Part shown: piece by piece, positions 1 through 5,444 of the stretch
How positions within the stretch are numbered: position 1 is the first letter of the stretch
Layout of the letters: the number at the start of each line of letters is the position of its first letter
Origin: Deltaproteobacteria bacterium
Lineage (GTDB): Bacteria > Myxococcota_A > Polyangia > Polyangiales > Houyiibacteriaceae
NCBI GenBank assembly: GCA_027295555.1
Contig: JAPUKT010000273.1
Coordinates: forward strand, 1 to 7,984
Reading direction: 5' to 3'
Length of the DNA: 7,984 bases
Position numbers and translations under genes: made by a program
The notes under the pieces: generated by a model
Seen by the model: the letters and a program-made list of their open reading frames with translations, nothing else
What the model was told of the DNA's origin: nothing
Database searches by the model: none

Positions 1-1
1 C

Positions 2-199
2 CGCCGACGCCATCTTCGAAAGCTCGGTCGGGCGCAGCCGGCTCCGACCTGGGTCGATCCGTTTGGCTCGGGTGAACCGGTGGGCCACGTCTATCGGGCG
101 ACCGGCCCGCCGCCCTGTGCCGAGCCCCGCACTTGGCTCGCGAGCACAGGCTGGAAGCGCTACGGGCTCGTGCGAACGGATGAGGTGCCGGGAGGCTGA
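2..199 (+). CDS. Possible C-terminal fragment of a protein gene cut by the window edge
   Basis: A plus-strand frame is open from the left edge to a TGA at 197-199, giving about 65 residues with no start codon inside the window. The last 45 or so residues have a protein-like mix with Trp, Tyr, Cys and Gly (for example WVDPFGSGEPVGHVYRATG and WLASTGWKRYGLVRTDEV), and the third codon positions are mostly G or C, as expected for a real gene here. The first dozen residues are Arg-rich and look less convincing. The third frame is also open across the start, so a frameshift or a different frame in the first 40 bases cannot be excluded. I recognise no family. It would converge on the lolA-like gene with 134 bp between the stops. 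That gap shows only weak hairpins, such as a 4-bp GGGG/CCCC stem at 319-330, and no T-tailed terminator. Confidence 0.4.
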   Translation, partial: RRRHLRKLGRAQPAPTWVDPFGSGEPVGHVYRATGPPPCAEPRTWLASTGWKRYGLVRTDEVPGG

Positions 200-333
200 G
201 CTTCGTGCCGGCCGCTGACCCCTGAGCGAGCGCTCCGATCGCAGCTTCCCTGGGACACAGACACGTAGACGATCGAAATGATCCGAGAACTTGTGACTAC
301 TCGTCAGACGAAGTCGAAGGGGACAGCCCCCAG

Positions 334-1035
334 CTAAGGATTAACCCTGTGAGTTCCCTTGGGAGCGCGGAATGTGAAGCGCTTGTCGGGTATTTCTCGG
401 TTGAACTTGATCTTCGAGAAGTCGAAGCGGTTTCGATTGCCGGCAGAGTCGATTATCAACACCCGCTGAACGACACCGGCGCGCTTGCCACCGGTCTGGA
501 GCACACGCACGTAGAAGACGAGCTGTTCGTAGCTCGGGCTCGGTTTGCGCGGAATGAGCTGTAGCACGTGGCCGTCCTGGAACTTCTCGTTGTCGTGCTC
601 GAGCAATCGCACGTCGAAGTCTTTTTCCAGGTTGCCGCCCCCGGTCAGAAACGAAAACGCGGCGGGCAGCTGATCCTCGCCCAGGGCACGCTCGATCAAC
701 TGGCCGCCCTTCTCACCTTTTTCGGGGGGCTGATAAATGAGAAGCCTGTCGCCCTGCGTCACGAAGACTTGCCCGTTAGGCTGATCGTAGTCCCAACGCA
801 TCTTGCCCGGCTTTTTGAAGACCACTTTGCCTTCTGCGCGATCGTAGCGATCGTAGAGGCGCGTGTACCGGGTCTGTTTAAAGTCCGCCTGAAGGGTCTT
901 GGTTTGGTCGTAGAACGTCTGTACGAGGCGTACGACGCCCGCCGCATCCAAAGTTTCGCGCGCTTCTGCTCCAGCGCTCCCAACCAACGCCAGCACGAGC
1001 AAAACCAGACCTATCGCCCCAACTCTCGAGGTCAT
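334..1035 (-). CDS. lolA: LolA-like periplasmic outer-membrane lipoprotein carrier protein
   Basis: LolA takes lipoproteins released from the inner membrane by LolCDE and carries them across the periplasm to the outer-membrane receptor. This 233-residue protein fits the family. It has an N-terminal signal peptide (residues 1-23, hydrophobic core about 6-20, likely cleavage after AGA) without a lipobox. The mature part follows the LolA pattern: an early amphipathic F-x-Q segment (FKQTRYTRL, 52-60), then the hallmark strand region GKVVFKKPGKMRWDYDQP (69-86) with its PGxxRWxY core, a VTQGDRLLIYQP strand (92-103), and a C-terminal strand ending FTFRAPKG. The length is slightly above the usual 200 or so residues. 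The gene ends in TAG and begins at the only reasonable ATG; no in-frame alternative lies close upstream. It is divergent from the DUF465-type gene with 196 bp between the start codons. The family is clear. Some genomes carry LolA paralogues serving other pathways (for example lipid transport), so the exact substrate is inferred. Confidence 0.88.
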   Translation of the reverse strand: MTSRVGAIGLVLLVLALVGSAGAEARETLDAAGVVRLVQTFYDQTKTLQADFKQTRYTRLYDRYDRAEGKVVFKKPGKMRWDYDQPNGQVFVTQGDRLLIYQPPEKGEKGGQLIERALGEDQLPAAFSFLTGGGNLEKDFDVRLLEHDNEKFQDGHVLQLIPRKPSPSYEQLVFYVRVLQTGGKRAGVVQRVLIIDSAGNRNRFDFSKIKFNREIPDKRFTFRAPKGTHRVNP

Positions 1036-1050
1036 ATGATGTTTTGAACG

Positions 1051-1055
1051 CTCCT
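1051..1055 (-). promoter_or_regulatory. Shine-Dalgarno for the lolA-like gene, unusually distant
   Basis: AGGAG on the minus strand is the only good anti-16S match upstream of the ATG at 1035. It lies 15 nt from the start codon, longer than the usual 5-9 nt. Upstream in-frame codons offer no alternative start, so the long spacing is probably real and could mean modest translation. Confidence 0.5.
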
Positions 1056-1057
1056 GG

Positions 1058-1085
1058 GGGCTTAGTATTCATCCTGAAGAAGCCC
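1058..1085. repeat. Inverted repeat in the lolA 5' region
   Basis: GGGCTT at 1058-1063 is matched by AAGCCC at 1080-1085 with 16 nt between, just upstream of the lolA Shine-Dalgarno. It could be a protein-binding site or a hairpin in the lolA leader. Six base pairs can occur by chance in GC-rich DNA, so no function is claimed. I found no convincing -35/-10 pair for lolA itself in this intergenic stretch. Confidence 0.25.
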
Positions 1086-1130
1086 ACACAAGGCGGCGAC
1101 GAAACGCCTACAAACCCCCCTAAAATGGGA

Positions 1131-1159
1131 TTGATCATTACTGGCCAGATCCGTAGGAT
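1131..1159 (+). promoter_or_regulatory. Candidate sigma-70 promoter of the DUF465-type gene
   Basis: TTGATC (1131-1136, four of six to the -35 consensus) and TAGGAT (1154-1159, four of six to the -10 consensus) are separated by exactly 17 bp. Transcription would start near 1166 and give a leader of about 65 nt before the ATG at 1232. The gene has its own terminator downstream, which supports a local promoter. Confidence 0.5.
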
Positions 1160-1222
1160 GTACGAACGGGTTGCTCGCAGCCCGGAGAGCTTGGTTGGCT
1201 TGTGAACCCACGAAGCACCACC

Positions 1223-1230
1223 GGAGGTGA
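1223..1230 (+). promoter_or_regulatory. Strong Shine-Dalgarno that decides the DUF465 start
   Basis: GGAGGTGA can pair over eight bases with the 16S rRNA 3' end. It lies immediately before the ATG at 1232 and selects that start over the in-frame GTG at 1202, which would add ten residues and has no such site. Confidence 0.85.
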
Positions 1231-1231
1231 C

Positions 1232-1429
1232 ATGTCCAAGCACCATGCTCGAACCATCCCGCCAGAGCGCGAAGTATCGCGCCTCGAAAAGAAGCATGCC
1301 GAGCTCGCCGAGCGCGTCGCAGATCTCGACGGTCGCCTCAGTCTCACACCGGGCGAAGAGATGGAGCTCCATCGCCTCAAGAAAGAAAAGCTTTGGACGA
1401 AAGACGCCATAGAGGACGTGCGTCAATAG
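1232..1429 (+). CDS. DUF465 / YdcH-family small helical protein
   Basis: A 65-residue, highly charged protein. The family signature is an N-terminal heptad-like helix (REVSRLEKKHAELAERVADL, residues 13-32), a short turn with Leu-Thr-Pro-Gly-Glu, and a second helix containing ELHRLKKEKLWTKDAI (45-60). The last matches the conserved LKKEKLxxKDxI motif of DUF465 (YdcH-like) proteins. These fold as a small antiparallel helical hairpin, and their cellular function is not established. The start was chosen at 1232 because of the near-perfect Shine-Dalgarno. The gene ends in TAG and is followed 51 nt later by a strong intrinsic terminator, with a plausible promoter 70-100 bp upstream, so it is probably monocistronic. 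It is divergent from lolA. Nothing suggests truncation. Confidence 0.85.
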   Translation: MSKHHARTIPPEREVSRLEKKHAELAERVADLDGRLSLTPGEEMELHRLKKEKLWTKDAIEDVRQ

Positions 1430-1480
1430 CCACCGACCTCCTTTACCCCTCCTCTTACTCTCCCATCGTCCCGCATTAAG

Positions 1481-1511
1481 CGGCCCGCCCCACACGGCGG
1501 GCCGTTTTTTT
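1481..1511 (+). terminator. Strong intrinsic terminator after the DUF465-type gene
   Basis: CGGCCCGCC (1481-1489) pairs perfectly with GGCGGGCCG (1496-1504) around a 6-nt loop, giving a 9-bp GC stem. Seven T residues follow at 1505-1511. The orientation fits transcription from the DUF465-type gene. Confidence 0.95.
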
Positions 1512-1544
1512 GGTACGAACGCGAAATCAGTGAATTTAAAGACA

Positions 1545-1585
1545 AATGGGCCACCATTCGGTGACCCATTCCCGTGACCCATTCC
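1545..1585. promoter_or_regulatory. Operator-like cluster: inverted pair plus direct third half-site
   Basis: The 11-bp half-site AATGGGCCACC (1545-1555) faces its near-perfect inverted copy GGTGACCCATT (1560-1570) across a 4-bp ATTC spacer. A third copy, CGTGACCCATT (1573-1583), follows as a direct repeat 13 bp downstream; GTGACCCATTCC is identical over 12 bp in copies two and three. A diverged fourth copy may be GGCGACCCATG at 1651-1661. The cluster sits roughly 30-70 bp upstream of the likely transcription start near 1616, where activator or repressor sites are common. The regulator is unknown. The inverted pair could also form an RNA hairpin. Confidence 0.5.
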
Positions 1586-1600
1586 AAACGAAAGAAACGA

Positions 1601-1609
1601 TGCTACAAT
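1601..1609 (+). promoter_or_regulatory. Extended -10 promoter (TGCTACAAT)
   Basis: TACAAT at 1604-1609 matches five of six bases of the -10 consensus and is preceded by TG one base upstream, which makes an extended -10 element. No good -35 is seen at the right distance, which extended -10 promoters tolerate. Activation from the half-sites just upstream would also fit. The start would be near 1616, giving a leader of about 330 nt for the zinc-ribbon gene, or the 5' end of a small RNA. Confidence 0.5.
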
Positions 1610-1653
1610 AGAAAAAGCTAGGACAAGTAAGCTAAGATTCTGATTTTAAAGGC

Positions 1654-1705
1654 GACCCATGCCGCGCAGATGCCGGGCAAGCTGGAAAGAAGCGCGGCGT
1701 GGGTC
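1654..1705. repeat. 14-bp inverted repeat, RNA hairpin candidate
   Basis: GACCCATGCCGCGC (1654-1667) and GCGCGGCGTGGGTC (1692-1705) are reverse complements at 13 of 14 positions. The exception is a T/G pair, which becomes a U-G wobble in plus-strand RNA, so all 14 positions can pair. The 24-nt loop is purine-rich at its 3' side. No T-run follows on the plus strand, so it is not a standard terminator for plus-strand transcripts. Confidence 0.6.
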
Positions 1706-1810
1706 TTAAGCAAGCGACTGGGGCAATGCAATCGCGGTGCCAACTTGTCAGCTGCCGAAAAGTCTAAGGTTTTTCCCACTGACAGTACTATCGGTAGGAC
1801 ATTTTTGTCA

Positions 1811-1840
1811 TGGCATCGGCGAGATTGTTGCCGCGTGCCA
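1811..1840 (+). repeat. Hairpin candidate in the leader
   Basis: TGGCA (1811-1815) pairs with TGCCA (1836-1840), and inside it CGGC (1817-1820) pairs with GCCG (1830-1833), around a 9-nt loop with a small asymmetric internal loop. Confidence 0.4.
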
Positions 1841-1875
1841 ATGCGTGCGACGCCTGGCCTCTCGCGCTTACATCG

Positions 1876-1900
1876 CCCTACTGCGCCGGTTGAAGTAGGG
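1876..1900 (+). repeat. Hairpin candidate near the zinc-ribbon gene start
   Basis: CCCTAC (1876-1881) pairs perfectly with GTAGGG (1895-1900) around a 13-nt loop, ending 45 nt before the ATG at 1946. Confidence 0.35.
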
Positions 1901-1945
1901 GTACTCTCATGCGTATGATCTGAGCACCGGCCTGGCTGGAACACG

Positions 1946-3172
1946 ATGCCCAAGTGCCAAAGCTGTGATGGTGATGTGCTCCGAACGGACGCCTTTTGCG
2001 GCATCTGTGGAGCGCCTGTTCCTGGGGGAAAGCCGGTCGTGCCGGTCGCACGCGAGGCCGGGACGAGCGGCGTGCAAGGCGCGCCGACAGCCCCGGGCGG
2101 AATGCTCGATCGACCTCCGGCCGCTGCCGCGCAGGCCGCCGCCGTGATTGCGATCTCCGATCCGGTTCCGACCCAGAAGAACGAAACCGGCGTGACGCGC
2201 ACCACGATCCGTGAGCGAGAGCACAGTGAGCCCGCAACCGTCCTGCCGCTTCACCGCAAGAAGAATGACGGCACCGACAGTACCGACCGCCAATCCTTCA
2301 AGGAACCGGAGCCCGCATCGGCCAGCACGTCGATGGCAGAGCGAGACACGAGCCTGCCTGACATTCCGGTGCCTCCGGGTCCGCCAATTCTCGCTTCCGA
2401 CCTTTTGCGGGAGCGGATGCGACCACGCGCCCCGGGCGAGAAGGCGCTTCGCCGCTTCACCGTGGGCCTTAGCGCCGCCGGTATCGTGGGCGTCTTGGTA
2501 AACGGCGGAGCACATCCACTCGCGTTCGTCTCCCTTGCTTTGCTGATCGGCATGCTTACGGTCGCCCTGACACCAATGTCATACCGAGGGCGCGCGGTGT
2601 CGCTGTTCTTGGTCGGCGCCGTGGCAACGGGGGTGGCCCTGTGGCAGCAAGCGCTCCAAGGCATCGCCCCGGAAGGCATGATCCTCGCCACGGCCACGAT
2701 TCTGCTCAGCGGGAGCCTGCTCTTTCGAGCGTACTACCGAGGCACGAGGCTGGCGCGCGTCGCGGTCAGCATCGGGGTCCTCGCCCTTGGGGCCTGGTTC
2801 TTCCTCTCAGGAGGCCATGAAAGCCTCGTCAGGCTCGAGGGTTATTGGCAGTCGTGGGGGCCCGCATCCACCCAAATGGCCTTCGGCTTGCTGGCCCTGC
2901 TGTCGCTGATGGCCTTCATGGACAGCAGCACGCGGGCGGGAGCGCACTGGTGGGCCTACTCCTTGTTGGCGCTCTACACCGTTCACATTGGACTGCTGGT
3001 CGCGATCCAGCGGTGGCCGATTCCCGGCACCCTCTCGGCCATCGAGGGGCCGACGGTAGCCGCCATCATCACGGGCACGGTCGGCACGGTCGTCGCCGGT
3101 ATCGCGCTGGCTCAGGTCCTGGTCGTTGCGTACAACGCCGCGGCCAATCGCACCAGCGAAGGCTCCGCCTGA
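1946..3172 (+). CDS. Zinc-ribbon multi-pass membrane protein of unknown function
   Basis: This 408-residue protein belongs to no family I can name. It has three parts. Residues 1-28 form a short zinc ribbon with two CxxC knuckles (Cys4, Cys7, Cys18, Cys21). Residues about 29-165 are rich in Pro, Ala, Ser, Thr and charge and are probably disordered. Residues about 171-397 contain roughly eight hydrophobic helices (about 171-188, 190-210, 216-234, 243-260, 269-288, 309-325, 335-354, 366-397), then a short polar tail. There is no signal peptide, so the ribbon and linker probably lie in the cytoplasm. The ATG at 1946 is the only possible start, because a TGA in the same frame lies at 1916-1918. 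The Shine-Dalgarno is weak (TGGA), so translation may depend on the upstream leader. The ribbon-linker-membrane layout is common among uncharacterised myxobacterial proteins (from memory). The stop is 2 nt from that of the convergent CAP gene. Confidence 0.85.
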   Translation: MPKCQSCDGDVLRTDAFCGICGAPVPGGKPVVPVAREAGTSGVQGAPTAPGGMLDRPPAAAAQAAAVIAISDPVPTQKNETGVTRTTIREREHSEPATVLPLHRKKNDGTDSTDRQSFKEPEPASASTSMAERDTSLPDIPVPPGPPILASDLLRERMRPRAPGEKALRRFTVGLSAAGIVGVLVNGGAHPLAFVSLALLIGMLTVALTPMSYRGRAVSLFLVGAVATGVALWQQALQGIAPEGMILATATILLSGSLLFRAYYRGTRLARVAVSIGVLALGAWFFLSGGHESLVRLEGYWQSWGPASTQMAFGLLALLSLMAFMDSSTRAGAHWWAYSLLALYTVHIGLLVAIQRWPIPGTLSAIEGPTVAAIITGTVGTVVAGIALAQVLVVAYNAAANRTSEGSA

Positions 3173-3177
3173 GCTCA
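3170..3177. other. Tail-to-tail stop codons in a shared palindrome
   Basis: TGAGCTCA holds the TGA of the zinc-ribbon gene (3170-3172) and, on the other strand, the TGA of the CAP-domain gene (3177-3175), separated by GC. There is no room for a terminator between them, so the transcripts of the two units must overlap at their 3' ends. Confidence 0.9.
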
Positions 3178-4221
3178 GGGCACCATACGCGGCCAGGACG
3201 CGAGCAAGACCACCGCACACGTTCGGCCTTTTTCGTCTTTGGCCTTGCCGTAGCCCGCGTCGGTGAACCGCGGATCGGTCACCGTCATCCGATGACTTGG
3301 GCTGTCTTCGATCACACGAAGCGCTTCTCGCATGGTTTGGGCTCGGGCCACGGCTTCGCCCACGACTCTCGCTTGGAGTCCCCGCTTGAGAAGGCGCGCT
3401 TCCGGATCGCCCCAGGGATCGAGCTCATGACCGAGCTTTCCGGACTCGCATACGGTCTGCGCGTGGCTCGTGGCTTCCCGCGTCAACAGTCGGTTCGAGC
3501 GCAGCGACCGCGCACCGGCCGCGCGCCGAAGCTGCATCAACCAGGCTTCGGGTGACTGCGAGCCTCGCCGCGTCGGTTCGTTTCGGGGAATCTTGCCAAC
3601 CCACCGCTCGGCAACGGGACGCGGGCCGTTCGGACCGGTCGCCACGAGCTGCACGAAGAGCGGGCGGCCCCACTCGAGGGGCAGCGTGACGGTGGCGCCG
3701 AAGCCCTCGCCTTCCACTGCGATGCGCCGAGACGTCCCTTTGGAATCGCGCACGACGAGGTACGGATCGCGGAAGTCCTCGATCACCTCGGCGTGAAGGT
3801 CCTGTTTCTCGTTGACCGACAGGCTTCCCGCTCGCACGGCGGCCACCAAGACCACCCGCTCGCCTACGCGCGCGCGTCCACAGATCAGGGGCGCGTCGGC
3901 GGTTTCATCGAGGTCTCGGAGCCATGACTTGAAGCTTTTGATCTCTCCGGCAACCCCGAACTTGGCATACACGGGGTTCGCGTCGACTCCGGCTTCACGC
4001 GCCGTTCGGATCAGCTCCGGCGATGGCGGAATGTGTTGGAGCTCCGCCAGCTGCTTGGCGACGACGGTGAGCTTCTTGTCCTTCAGGCAAACCGCCTTGG
4101 GCTTCGGAGCCACCGCCGCTATACCCGGAGGAATGGGCGCGTCGTTGTCGTCTTTTTCGGCACCGGCGGTCGCGTGGAGCGCGAACAGCACGGCGCAAAT
4201 GAAAATCGAATAGCGCTTCAT
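3175..4221 (-). CDS. Secreted CAP (SCP/PR1)-domain protein
   Basis: This 348-residue protein starts with a signal peptide (MKRYSIFICAVLFALHATAGA, cleavage probably after residue 21, no lipobox), so it should be exported to the periplasm or outside. Residues about 45-220 form an unrecognised, probably beta-rich region with no motif I know. Residues about 224-342 form a bacterial CAP domain: HAQ at 253-255, His265 in GKLGHELDPWG, GEAVA at 288-292, and the diagnostic SPSHRMTVTDPRF (307-319) followed by AGYG. The two His and the Glu that line the CAP cavity appear present (His265, Glu289, His310), but the usual GEN reads GEA. Four Cys (45, 114, 258, 335) after the signal could form two disulfides. 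The function of bacterial CAP proteins is mostly unknown; some bind sterols or metals or act as peptidases in eukaryotes. The gene begins 8 nt after the argJ stop without a clear Shine-Dalgarno, which suggests translational coupling. Confidence 0.85.
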   Translation of the reverse strand: MKRYSIFICAVLFALHATAGAEKDDNDAPIPPGIAAVAPKPKAVCLKDKKLTVVAKQLAELQHIPPSPELIRTAREAGVDANPVYAKFGVAGEIKSFKSWLRDLDETADAPLICGRARVGERVVLVAAVRAGSLSVNEKQDLHAEVIEDFRDPYLVVRDSKGTSRRIAVEGEGFGATVTLPLEWGRPLFVQLVATGPNGPRPVAERWVGKIPRNEPTRRGSQSPEAWLMQLRRAAGARSLRSNRLLTREATSHAQTVCESGKLGHELDPWGDPEARLLKRGLQARVVGEAVARAQTMREALRVIEDSPSHRMTVTDPRFTDAGYGKAKDEKGRTCAVVLLASWPRMVP

Positions 4222-4229
4222 CGTTTGGG

Positions 4230-5420
4230 CTACGTCCGGTAATCAGCGTTGATCCGAACGTACCCGTGACCGAGGTCGCAGGTCCAATAATGACCAAGCC
4301 CGCGCCCCTTCCCGACACGAACCGAGATGACGTACTCCGGGCGCTTCATGGTGGCCGCAGCTTTGGCCTCGGTTTTTGTAGTCATTGTTGGGCAACCCTC
4401 CTGGAAGATCGCCACCTTGCCGATCTGTATCGAGACGTGATCAGGATTGAAACGCGCTCCTGAGCGCCCCGCCGCCGCCAGAATCCGCCCCCAGTTCGGG
4501 TCACACCCGTGGATCGTGGTTTTGACCAATTGGGAGCAGGCGATCGTGCGGGCGATCTGAACCGCGTCTGCATCGGTTCGCGCGCCCCCGACCTCGATCC
4601 GGACCAGATGCTCTGCGCCTTCTCCATCGGCAACGATCATCTTGGCGAGGGACTCCAGAACCTCCTCGAGCGCGGCGCCGAACCGTTTTCCGGCGGTGCC
4701 GTTTTCGTCGATGGTGCGAGCGGTCGCCGCCCCCGAGGCCAGCGCGTAGATCGAGTCGTTGGTGCTGGTATCTCCATCGACCGTCGCGCGATTGAAGGTG
4801 TGCTCGGTCGCCTGAGCGAGGAAGCGTTGAAGCGCGCGTTGCCCGACGGCCGCGTCCGTGGTCACGAATGCAAGCGTGGTCGCCATGTTGGGGTGAATCA
4901 TTCCCGCGCCTTTGGCGATCCCGAGCACGCGGCAGCTCGTGCGACCCATCTTGACCTCCGCCTCGGCAATTTTGGGACCGCGATCGGTGGTCATGATCGC
5001 GCGAGAAAAGGGGCCCGCGCCGTCCGCCGACAAGCCTGACACCAGGGACGGGATGGCGGCCTCGATCGTTTTGCGGGGAAGCTGAACGCCGATGACCCCA
5101 GTCGATGCGGGAACCACCAACTTGGTTGCGGTCCCGAGGGCGATCGCGGTCGCGCGGGTCAATGTAAGGGCTGTCTCTTGGCCTAGTTTGCCGGTGCATG
5201 CGTTCGCATTGCCGCTGTTGACGAGAATCGCCTGACAGAGCCCTGCTTTCAGTCGACGCTCACTGATGACGACCGGGGCAGCTCGCACGCGATTCTGGGT
5301 AAAGACCCCTGCCGCCACCGCTGGCTCGTCCGCGACTACAAGCCCTAGATCGAGCGCGCCTTTGGGCTTGATGCCCGCATGCACGCTCGAGAAGCGAAAC
5401 CCCTTCACCGGTCGACTCAT
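4230..5420 (-). CDS. argJ: ArgJ, glutamate N-acetyltransferase / ornithine acetyltransferase
   Basis: ArgJ moves the acetyl group from N-acetylornithine to glutamate, releasing ornithine and recycling acetylglutamate in cytoplasmic arginine synthesis. Bifunctional forms also use acetyl-CoA. The 396-residue protein is of usual length and intact. It shows the start region VKGFRFSSVHAGIKPKG (5-21), the oxyanion-hole segment PASTGVIG (104-111), MTTDRGPK (143-150), and the self-cleavage site in GAGMIHPNMATTLAF (171-185). Cleavage there is expected between Ala180 and Thr181, freeing Thr181 as the nucleophile of the beta chain. Also present are GDTSTND (216-222), GCDPNWGRI (305-313) and a C-terminal INADYRT, which usually contributes to the active site. 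The start is the ATG at 5420 with AGGGG 4 nt upstream. It lies 24 nt after the secA stop and 8 nt before the CAP gene, so it is probably co-transcribed. Sequence alone does not show whether it has the extra acetyl-CoA activity. Confidence 0.96.
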   Translation of the reverse strand: MSRPVKGFRFSSVHAGIKPKGALDLGLVVADEPAVAAGVFTQNRVRAAPVVISERRLKAGLCQAILVNSGNANACTGKLGQETALTLTRATAIALGTATKLVVPASTGVIGVQLPRKTIEAAIPSLVSGLSADGAGPFSRAIMTTDRGPKIAEAEVKMGRTSCRVLGIAKGAGMIHPNMATTLAFVTTDAAVGQRALQRFLAQATEHTFNRATVDGDTSTNDSIYALASGAATARTIDENGTAGKRFGAALEEVLESLAKMIVADGEGAEHLVRIEVGGARTDADAVQIARTIACSQLVKTTIHGCDPNWGRILAAAGRSGARFNPDHVSIQIGKVAIFQEGCPTMTTKTEAKAAATMKRPEYVISVRVGKGRGLGHYWTCDLGHGYVRINADYRT

Positions 5421-5424
5421 CGCG

Positions 5425-5429
5425 CCCCT
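5425..5429 (-). promoter_or_regulatory. Shine-Dalgarno of argJ
   Basis: AGGGG on the minus strand lies 4 nt before the argJ ATG at 5420, within the 24-nt gap after the secA stop. The spacing is a little short, but it supports this start and tight coupling to secA. Confidence 0.55.
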
Positions 5430-5444
5430 ATTAGCAAATCCGCG

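Larger units (their letters stand above)
1512..1945. other. 434-bp gap without a convincing protein gene
   Basis: This stretch between the terminator and the zinc-ribbon gene is richer in A and T than the rest of the window, especially 1520-1650. It holds repeated operator-like half-sites (1545-1585), an extended -10 promoter (1601-1609), and three inverted repeats able to form hairpins (1654-1705, 1811-1840, 1876-1900). An 82-codon frame at 1670-1918 lacks a ribosome site and has codon use unlike the neighbouring genes, so I do not call it a gene. Confidence 0.6.
1616..1945 (+). ncRNA. Candidate structured leader or small RNA (unassigned)
   Basis: If transcription starts at the extended -10 promoter, about 330 nt precede the zinc-ribbon gene. 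That RNA contains a 14-bp stem (1654-1705), a nine-pair interrupted stem (1811-1840) and a six-pair stem (1876-1900). Smaller possible pairings lie between them (TGTCAG 1746-1751 with CTGACA 1779-1784). I could not match it to 6S, SRP, RNase P, tmRNA or a riboswitch class I can recognise by eye. No T-tailed terminator ends it before the coding region, so a leader is somewhat more likely than a free small RNA. The boundaries are approximate. Confidence 0.3.

Noticed and set aside
301..330. Palindrome TCGTCAGACGA (301-311) and GGGGACAGCCCC (319-330) as an operator or terminator between the convergent genes
   Set aside because: The stems are 4-5 bp, with a one-base centre in the first case, no T-run follows, and neither lies next to a start codon. 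They are expected by chance.
878..1582. Open frame of 234 codons on the minus strand across the DUF465 gene and its terminator
   Set aside because: It overlaps the start of lolA, the whole DUF465-type gene, and the intrinsic terminator on the opposite strand. It has no recognisable domain.
1654..1705. The 14-bp hairpin read as a terminator
   Set aside because: No T-run follows on the plus strand. On the minus strand only a weak TTTAAAA follows after a GCC. It is better explained as RNA structure or a protein site.
1801..1840. TGGCAT...TTGC as a sigma-54 promoter
   Set aside because: The GG and GC elements are much farther apart than the 10 bp that sigma-54 requires.
1670..1918. Possible 82-residue protein gene on the plus strand in the intergenic gap
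   Set aside because: It has no ribosome site, begins in the loop of the 14-bp hairpin, and its third codon positions are not GC-biased as in the neighbouring genes. It also lacks any known motif.
1618..2515. Overlapping minus-strand frames of about 200 codons opposite the zinc-ribbon gene start
   Set aside because: They are shadows of the disordered, GC-rich linker coding region, with Arg/Ala/Gly-rich nonsense composition.
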